From Cyrtodaria siliqua (lineage: Eukaryota; Mollusca; Bivalvia; Adapedonta; Hiatellidae): a stretch of DNA of 64,000 nt. Under the pieces are notes generated by a model. It made no database searches. It was not told the DNA's origin and saw only the letters and a list, made by a program, of their open reading frames with translations. The position numbers and the translations under genes were made by a program. Every line of letters starts with the position of its first letter. The stretch's first letter is position 1. Shown here piece by piece: positions 58,278 to 64,000 of this stretch. The stretch is taken from positions 268,417 to 332,416 of the forward strand of contig JAWPHD010001337.1 of the NCBI GenBank assembly GCA_037043455.1. The letters are read 5' to 3'.

Positions 58278-58703
58278 TCAAATGTTTCTTTTACTATTTA
58301 ATAGTTTGCCATTTGTTATTACCGGGATAAGAGACTTTATATTCCCATATACTGTAAAAATCGAGAATTGTTTTACATCTGCTCCCGTGTAAGTAAAATC
58401 TATCTCATATACATAACGACCTTCTTTAAGAATTTTTAAAGTATCCACCTCACCTCTTTCATAATATTCTTTACCTTTTACAAGTGGATTGGCTGCAAAA
58501 GTAAACGCATCAAGAAAATCTTGTGAACGCTCGGATCTTTCAAGTGGTTTTTGCGTCGGATGTGATACAATATCGATGTAATCTTGAATAATACTTATTC
58601 CATCGATCGTATATTCAAAAAGTAGAATCCGACTTAAATAGTCTACTTTTACTTTCAACCCATAAATTATACCAATAACTGCTGTGTGCCGGCTATCAGA
58701 CTT
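58278..58703 (-). CDS. Unknown Polinton protein, possibly the head of the fibre-like gene
   Basis: The frame continues directly after the stop of the upstream coiled-coil gene (58,704-58,706) in the same phase, with no ATG near its beginning. It encodes GLKVKVDYLSRILLFEYTID, FLDAFTFAANPLVKGKEYY and YEIDFTYTGADVKQFSIFTVYG, a beta-rich sequence. I recognise it only as a recurrent Polinton-associated sequence. Its position and phase suggest it may have been the C-terminal domain of the fibre-like protein, separated by a single nonsense change; otherwise it is a separate gene with a lost start. Confidence 0.5.
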   Translation of the reverse strand, partial: KSDSRHTAVIGIIYGLKVKVDYLSRILLFEYTIDGISIIQDYIDIVSHPTQKPLERSERSQDFLDAFTFAANPLVKGKEYYERGEVDTLKILKEGRYVYEIDFTYTGADVKQFSIFTVYGNIKSLIPVITNGKLLNSKRNI

Positions 58704-61700
58704 TTAATAATGTTCTTTAAGAAAAGCTATTTCACCGTCAAAAGCTTTGCTTCTTTCATCCTGAGCAGCTTTCAATCATCGCAGTCTCAAGTTTATCAGT
58801 GTTGACCAGTTTGCTCAGAGCTGTCTCCAGCGACTTACCGTCAACCATTTTCTTTTTGATATCTTCAAATTCTTTGTTGATATCAGCAACGTTGGTGTTT
58901 ATCTGCTCATTTAATATTTTATTTTGAGTTATTTCGGTAGTAAAAGCAGTTCTCATTTGTTTTGAGGCATCAGCAATAGCAATTTCTAGTTCATTATTGT
59001 CAACAATTTGTTTATTGATTTCTCCGATCCGTGTATTAATATTTTGAACACCAGATCTTATTTGTTAGCTTAATTTCTTGAAGTTTTCGCTCTCTTACAA
59101 TACATTTTCTTTCTTTTCTAGCTCTTTTAAAGCATCACCTAAAGGTTTTATTTCATCTTTCAATCTGTTTTGAATTTCAAGCATTTTCTCGCGGTTTGCT
59201 TGTAGCATTGTTTGTATTTGACTAAATTTATAATAAATACCTCCTGTCTAATTGCTTATCATACCTGGAATTTTATCAATATCATAATCATGTATGATCT
59301 TTGCTACTCTTCTTACAGTAAATTGCTTTGTTGCTACAGCATCTGCTTTTTCCGGATTGCTTACATTGATAATTTTATTTTTATTCATGTTAAGATCACT
59401 TCTTAAAACATTTTCCTGTTTTTAGCTCTACTGGCCAAGGGCCAGCAGAGCTTATGGGATGCTGTGTTGTCCGTCGTCCGTCGTCTGTCTGTCTGTCGTC
59501 TGTCTGTCTGTCGTCCGTTAACTTTTTTTCAAACGACTTCTCCTCAGAAACCGCTTGGCTAATTTTGACCAAACTTCACGTGGATGATCCTTAGATGAAT
59601 GCTTTTTAGATTTGTTAAAATAAGGTCAACGCTACATCCAAGATGGCTGCCATTACCATATATAGTCGAAACCTTAAAAAATCTTCTTCTCCAGAACCGC
59701 TGGACAGATTTCAACAGTTTTTCTTTTAAAATGATCGCCAACGCCTAGACTATCAAGTTTGTTCAAATAAAGTCCCCGGGGTCAAAAATGGCCGTGCCCC
59801 GGGGGTCTAAATTTGTATATTGAGGTTTTGCATGTTTTTCATATAGACATATAGGAAAAACTTTAAAAAATCTTCTTCTCTTAAACCACAAGGCACAGAG
59901 CTCTCATGTATTACATGTAGCATCAGCTTATGGTCCTCTACTAAGTTTGTTCAAATGGTGACCCTGGGGTCAAATTTTTCCCCGCCCCGGGGGTCACAGT
60001 TTTACATAGACTTATATAGGATTTTTTATTTAAAAATCTACTTCTCGGAAACCACATGAGCCAGAGGTTTGATATTTTGCATTTACTATAAGCTTATGGT
60101 CCTTTACCAAGTTTGTTCAAATGGTGACCCTCGGGTCACTTTTGGCCCCGCCCCAAGGGTCACATGTTTTACATAGACATGTATAGGGAAAAACTTAAAA
60201 AATCTTCTTCTCTGAAACTGCAAGAGCCAGAGGTTTAATATTTTGCATTTGCTATAAGCTTGTGGTCCTCTATCAAGTTTGTTCAAATGGTGACCCAGGG
60301 GTCACATTTGGCCCCACCCCGGGGGTCACAGTTTTACATAGGCTTGTATAGGGAAAAACTGAAAAAAATCTTCTTCTCTGGAACCACATGGCACAGAGCT
60401 CTCATGTAATACATGTAGCATCAGCTTATGGTCCTCTACTAAGTTTGTTCAAATGGTGACCCGGGGGTCAAATTTGTACCCGCCCCGAGGGTCACAGTTT
60501 TACATAGACTTATATAGGAATTTTTTTTAAAATCTTCTTCTCGCCAACTACAAGAGTCAGAGATTTGATATGTTACATTTATTATAAGCTTATGGTCCTT
60601 TACCAAGTTTGTTCAAATAGTGACCCTGGGGTCACATTTGGTCCCGCCCCAAGGGTCACATGTTTTACATAGACATGTATAGGGAAAAACTTAAAAAATC
60701 TTCTCCTCTGAAACTGCAAGAGCCAGAGGTTTAATATTTTGGTGTTGCTATAAGCTTATGGTCCTTTACCTATTTTGTTCAAATGGGGACCCTGGGGTCA
60801 CATCTGGCCCTGCCCCGGGGATTCACAGTTTTACATAAATGCTTGTAGAGGGAAAAACTGAAGAAAAAAAATCTTCTCTGGAACTGCAAGAGCCAGAGGT
60901 TTAATATTTTGCATTTGCTAAAAGCTTATGGTCCTTTACCAAGTTTGTTCAAATGGTGACCCTGGGGTCACATTTGGCCCCGCCCCAAGGGTCACATGTT
61001 TTACATAGACATGTATAGGGGAAAACTTAAAAAATCTTCTTCTCTGAAACTGCAAGAGCCAGAGGTTTAATATTTTGCTGTTGCTATAAGCTTCTGGTCC
61101 TTTACCAATTTTGTTCAAATGGGGACCCTGGGGTCACATCTGGCCCCGCCCCGGGGTCACAGTTTTACATAAATGCTTGTATAGGGAAAAACTGAAAAAA
61201 ATCTTCTTCTCTGGAACTGCAAGAGCCAGAGGTTTAATATTTTGCAGTTGCTGTAAGTTTATGGTCCTTTACCAAGTTTGTCCAAATGGTAACCCTCGGG
61301 TCATATTTGACCCCGCCCCAAAGGTCACATGTTTTACATAGACATGTATAGGGATTATTTTTTTTGAATTATTTTTTTTGAATTATTTTTTTTTGATTTA
61401 TTTTTTTTTTGATTTTTTTTGAATTTTTTTTTTAAATATTTTTTCTTTAATTTTTTTTTTATTAATTAATTTTTTTTTGAAATATTTTTTTTTTGAAATA
61501 TCTTATTATTATTTTTTGATTTTTTTTTTTTTTTAGCTCTATGTTCGACCAGTCGGACCAGTTACAGAGGTGTTCTTGATTTAGTTAAACATGCTATATG
61601 TTGCCTCGTTAATACGGTTGGGCCTTCATTTTTCATCTGATCTTTACCAAACTTTACCAGATTCTTTAGTTATGGCCCTTGGTTTAGTTAAAAAGCTGTT

Positions 61701-61933
61701 TTTTGCCCGAAACTTTCAAAAAAACGTAAATGGCAGTCACTCACTTCATTGATGTTATAAGAGCCATGTTAGCCAGTAGAGCGTCCACAGGCCCTCTTGG
61801 GCCTCTTGTTTACCCTTGTGAAGATAATTAACCAAATGTTTTTGTTTACATACTCGGACAGCACAATACCAAAATTTGTAATATTAACACTGCCAGTAGT
61901 AATTTCGTTGCCAAGATCGTTAAAAAAAAACAT
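58704..61933 (-). pseudogene. Fibre-like coiled-coil gene, interrupted by a 2.4-kb insertion
   Basis: The 5' part starts at ATG 61,933 (NDLGNEITTGSVNITNFG) and stops being homologous at about 61,812. The frame resumes at about 59,423 with NVLRSDLNMNKNKIINVSNP, then EKADAVATKQ. This is the motif style of phage and virus tail-fibre proteins (I.NV..P...DAV.K). A long heptad-rich coiled coil follows (IQNRLKDEIKPLGDALKELE, ELEIAIADASKQM, ILNEQINTNVADINKEFEDI). Lesions: stops at 59,248-59,250 and two near 59,070-59,095, plus a frameshift near 58,770 before the ending FDGEIAFLKEHY. Function as a trimeric fibre is inference. Confidence 0.6.
59424..61810. mobile_element. Helentron-derived (HINE/pearl-like) insertion with 165-bp tandem repeats
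   Basis: The left end has GCTCTACTGGC (59,425-59,435), whose inverse GCCAGTAGAGC lies at 61,772-61,782. This is followed by the palindrome AGGCCC-TCTT-GGGCCT (61,789-61,804) a few bases before the right end. The left end itself forms a 13-bp hairpin with GGCCAGCAGAGCT. The interior holds about nine repeats of about 165 bp (59,940-61,340) sharing GTTCAAATGGTGACCCTGGGG, then a T-rich tract. The flanks are T-rich with no clear target duplication. This layout matches bivalve pearl/HINE elements. Confidence 0.65.
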
Positions 61934-61951
61934 TATATAATATATATTACA

Positions 61952-62580
61952 TTAAATTTCACCAGTGAAGTTTCTTTTGACCAACTTTCTTGGACGATCA
62001 AGATATAGAATGTCGTACTACTTGTCAGTAGCTTTTTTATACTGATCTTTGCTAACATCTTGTTCGTTTGAAAGCATACCCAGCTCACGATTAACTGGAG
62101 TAGCAAAGAAGATGTAATGATAGCGATTCAACCGAATGTCTTTGGGTGTTTTGTAATAAGATTGAGATAAATAAATTACGCAACACTTTTTGTGTCTTCC
62201 CTGGAGGAAATAATTAATAATGTCATTTTGATTGCGATCACAAACATAATCGTCGAAAATGACTATCTTCTGATTATCTGAATCTAAAGTATCCAAAGGG
62301 ATAACTTGATCATTTGAACATTCTTGTATGTCTCCAACCGGAATTTTATTCTTTTTTGCTATTTTTTCAAGTTTTTTGCGACAAGACCTGATACTTAGAC
62401 TGATCCAAGTTTTTAGCAAACAAATAAATCTTGTCGTAACAACATGTGAACTAATGTATTCGTCTTGCCAGATCCTGAATTACCACAAATTAACATTCTA
62501 AAACAACAGTCTGGCATAAAGTTCCATAGTTGTTTAAAATTACCGTTTCCTGTTTTCATATCATAGTTTGGAATTTGCAT
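61952..62580 (-). pseudogene. FtsK/HerA-type packaging ATPase, multiply broken
   Basis: ATG 62,580 opens a frame with the Walker A motif LICGNSGSGKTNTL, ending after about 55 codons. The next homologous piece (IYLFAKNLDQSKY) is in another frame, and a third piece has Walker B KIVIFDDYVCD and YLSQSYYKTPKDIR. A TAG at 62,018-62,020 cuts off the final 21 codons, which read YDILYLDRPRKLVKRNF. So there are two frameshifts and one stop. The enzyme would pump DNA into capsids in intact relatives. It is transcribed away from the gene at 62,653. Confidence 0.85.
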
Positions 62581-62652
62581 TATAATAATGCTTGGATAAT
62601 ACTTGTCTTAATTTATCTTAATTTATCTTATTTTAATCTAACATATTATTAC
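62581..62652. promoter_or_regulatory. Divergent intergenic promoter region
   Basis: 72 bp separate the ATPase start and the start of the plus-strand gene. It is almost pure A+T with three TCTTAATTTATCTTA-type repeats, consistent with a shared promoter (inference). Confidence 0.35.
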
Positions 62653-64000
62653 ATGTCTTTGTTAAAATGGAAAGAATTAGCAGATAAAATGCGAAAAGCG
62701 AGTGAGCTTGTTAAAGAATTCGAGAATAAAGTTATTCGAAAAAGACTAGAAAAAGGAGCTAGTCGTGATTTATACACAGAAGTATTTAAACAAGTAACTA
62801 GCGAAATAACAGAGCAAACAATGCGGCTAGCTGAACATTTGATTACCCTTCCAGGAATACGTCAACAGTTGGCTCTTCTTCCTGGGGCAATACGTCCGCA
62901 ATTACTTGCCCCACCTGAGCGTGTCCCGCAATTACTTCCCCCGCCTGAGCGTGGACCTATCAAACAAACCGTGTATCCCCCCCCCCCCCCCCCACCAAAT
63001 ACCAACAATCTCTAGCTGATTACAGAGAGGAACAAAAGCTAGACCAAAATTAAGCTCAGACAGAGTGCTTAGATCAAAAACCTGCCGAACCCACGGGAGA
63101 ATTATTTGAAGCAGTCAAAAAGAAACATACATAATTTAGTCCCGGGGAAAAAGAAATAATAGAAGAAATAGAAGAAGAATTGGAAGAAGACGAACTAGCT
63201 GCGAGGCCTAAGGAACCCAAACCGGTGTATGATATTGACTTGGATGCTGGTATGAATAAAGATGTACTTGGTAAGCATGGTTTGCCAATACCAACTGAAA
63301 TATCAGGTATTGCTGATGGAGTGCTGATTATGATAAAATTAATATATTAAAAGGGCCGGGAGGATGCTCACGATAATATCTCCCAAGATAAGAGGTTTAA
63401 AGACAAGAATAGACAACCTCGACGAACAAAAACTCAAAGAGAGGTACAGGAATGCGACAACCGATGTGGCCAAACGTGAAATTTCAAGATTAATAGTTAA
63501 TACGGGGTTCCGCAAAAAAGAATTAGATAAACTCGCAAAAGAACATGATGGTATGACTGATGAAGCGGATGCTCTGTATTTTTACATAGGGAGGTTAGGG
63601 CGAATTCGAGCAGCTAGAGAAACTGCACAAAAGACTGGCAAAGGGATGCAGCAAAAAAGAAATTCCTACAAAGTCGACAAAGATGGCCACCATGGAATGT
63701 TACAAATTGATTTACCTAAGCTTGTTGGTCATCACAAACGTATTGCCAAACAGGAGAAGCAGTTGTGCTAGACCTAAAAGTAGATGATGATTTTATAGAC
63801 TTGATAACAAAGCGTTACAATAATAAAAAAAACTTATTCAAAACTGTCACAAAATGCTTTTAAGGAACTAACAGAATTATCTGGTTTACCAATTCATAAA
63901 GGTTCTTCAAAGTTCAAAAAGATTTTAGGAGGTTGTGTTGAATATTAAAATAGTCCTGATTTGATGGATGATCTAGTTAGTATGTGGAGTATCGATATAG
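62653..64000 (+). pseudogene. Conserved Polinton-associated gene of unknown function, fragmented
   Basis: ATG 62,653 begins SLLKWKELADKMRKASELVK and FENKVIRKRLEKGASRDLY, helical and charged, then a Pro-rich linker with a 17-C run (62,977-62,993) where the frame is lost. Further homologous pieces appear in shifting frames: acidic IEEIEEELEEDELA, YDIDLDAGMNKDVLGKHGLP, then from 63,385 RGLKTRIDNLDEQKLKERY, KVDKDGHHGMLQIDLPKL, and, in another frame after 63,772, DDDFIDLITKRYN and LTELSGLPIHKGSSK. I recognise this series as a recurrent long protein of invertebrate Polintons but know no function. At least four frameshifts and two stops are present, and it runs off the window. Confidence 0.55.

Larger units (their letters stand above)
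52620..64000. mobile_element. Decayed Polinton/Maverick element, incomplete at right
   Basis: A contiguous set of Polinton hallmark genes: PolB C-terminus, PLA2-like protein, integrase, pX/protease, major and minor capsid proteins, fibre-like protein and FtsK/HerA-type packaging ATPase. Terminal inverted repeats were not located: the left end is unclear and the right end lies outside the window. Most genes carry one to several lesions, so it is a fossil copy. Such elements are integrated relatives of adenovirus-like dsDNA viruses. Confidence 0.9.

Overview
The window looks like nuclear DNA of a mollusc, most likely a bivalve. It is AT-rich, intron-rich and crowded with decayed transposons, microsatellites and tRNA-derived or MITE-like repeats. 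Its one clear host gene combines Ly6/uPAR, thrombospondin type 1 (TSP1) and C1q domains, which fits the large bivalve repertoires of secreted C1q and TSP1 proteins. Species is not determined. No rRNA, CRISPR array or prokaryotic operon was seen.

Layout. From 1 to 26 kb there is mostly non-coding sequence: two copies of a cysteine-rich (CXC-like) fragment, several copies of a dispersed hairpin-bearing repeat, a SINE, TA-flanked inverted-repeat elements, tandem satellites, a 457-bp direct repeat and a broken reverse transcriptase at 23.3-24.3 kb. A degenerate minisatellite (26.6-28.1 kb) precedes the host gene.

Host gene (28,271-46,953, + strand). Eight exons with compatible phases give a 415-residue secreted protein: signal peptide, one LU (three-finger) domain, three TSP1 domains and a terminal C1q domain. 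Intron 2 holds a 3.2-kb Tigger-type DNA transposon (29,225-32,427) followed by a 5'-truncated LINE (about 32,515-36,310). The LINE has an intact, about 1,140-codon endonuclease/reverse transcriptase frame. Its ORF1 and ORF2 are in the same frame, separated by one TAG, which is followed by a purine-rich octet and a perfect hairpin. This looks like a stop-codon readthrough module and is the most interesting observation here. Intron 6 carries duplicated minus-strand exon-like pieces and a strong hairpin.

Right end (51.5-64 kb). A mariner relic and a TA-flanked MITE precede a decayed Polinton/Maverick element that runs off the window. Recognisable are the C-terminus of protein-primed DNA polymerase B, a zinc-ribbon/phospholipase A2-like protein, a chromodomain integrase, a pX-like/adenoviral-type protease ORF, the double-jelly-roll major capsid protein, a penton-like minor capsid protein, a fibre-like coiled-coil gene, the packaging ATPase and a conserved unknown gene. 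Nearly all carry stops or frameshifts. The fibre-like gene is split by a 2.4-kb insertion with inverted termini, a 3' palindrome and about nine 165-bp tandem repeats, resembling Helentron-derived (HINE/pearl-type) elements of bivalves.
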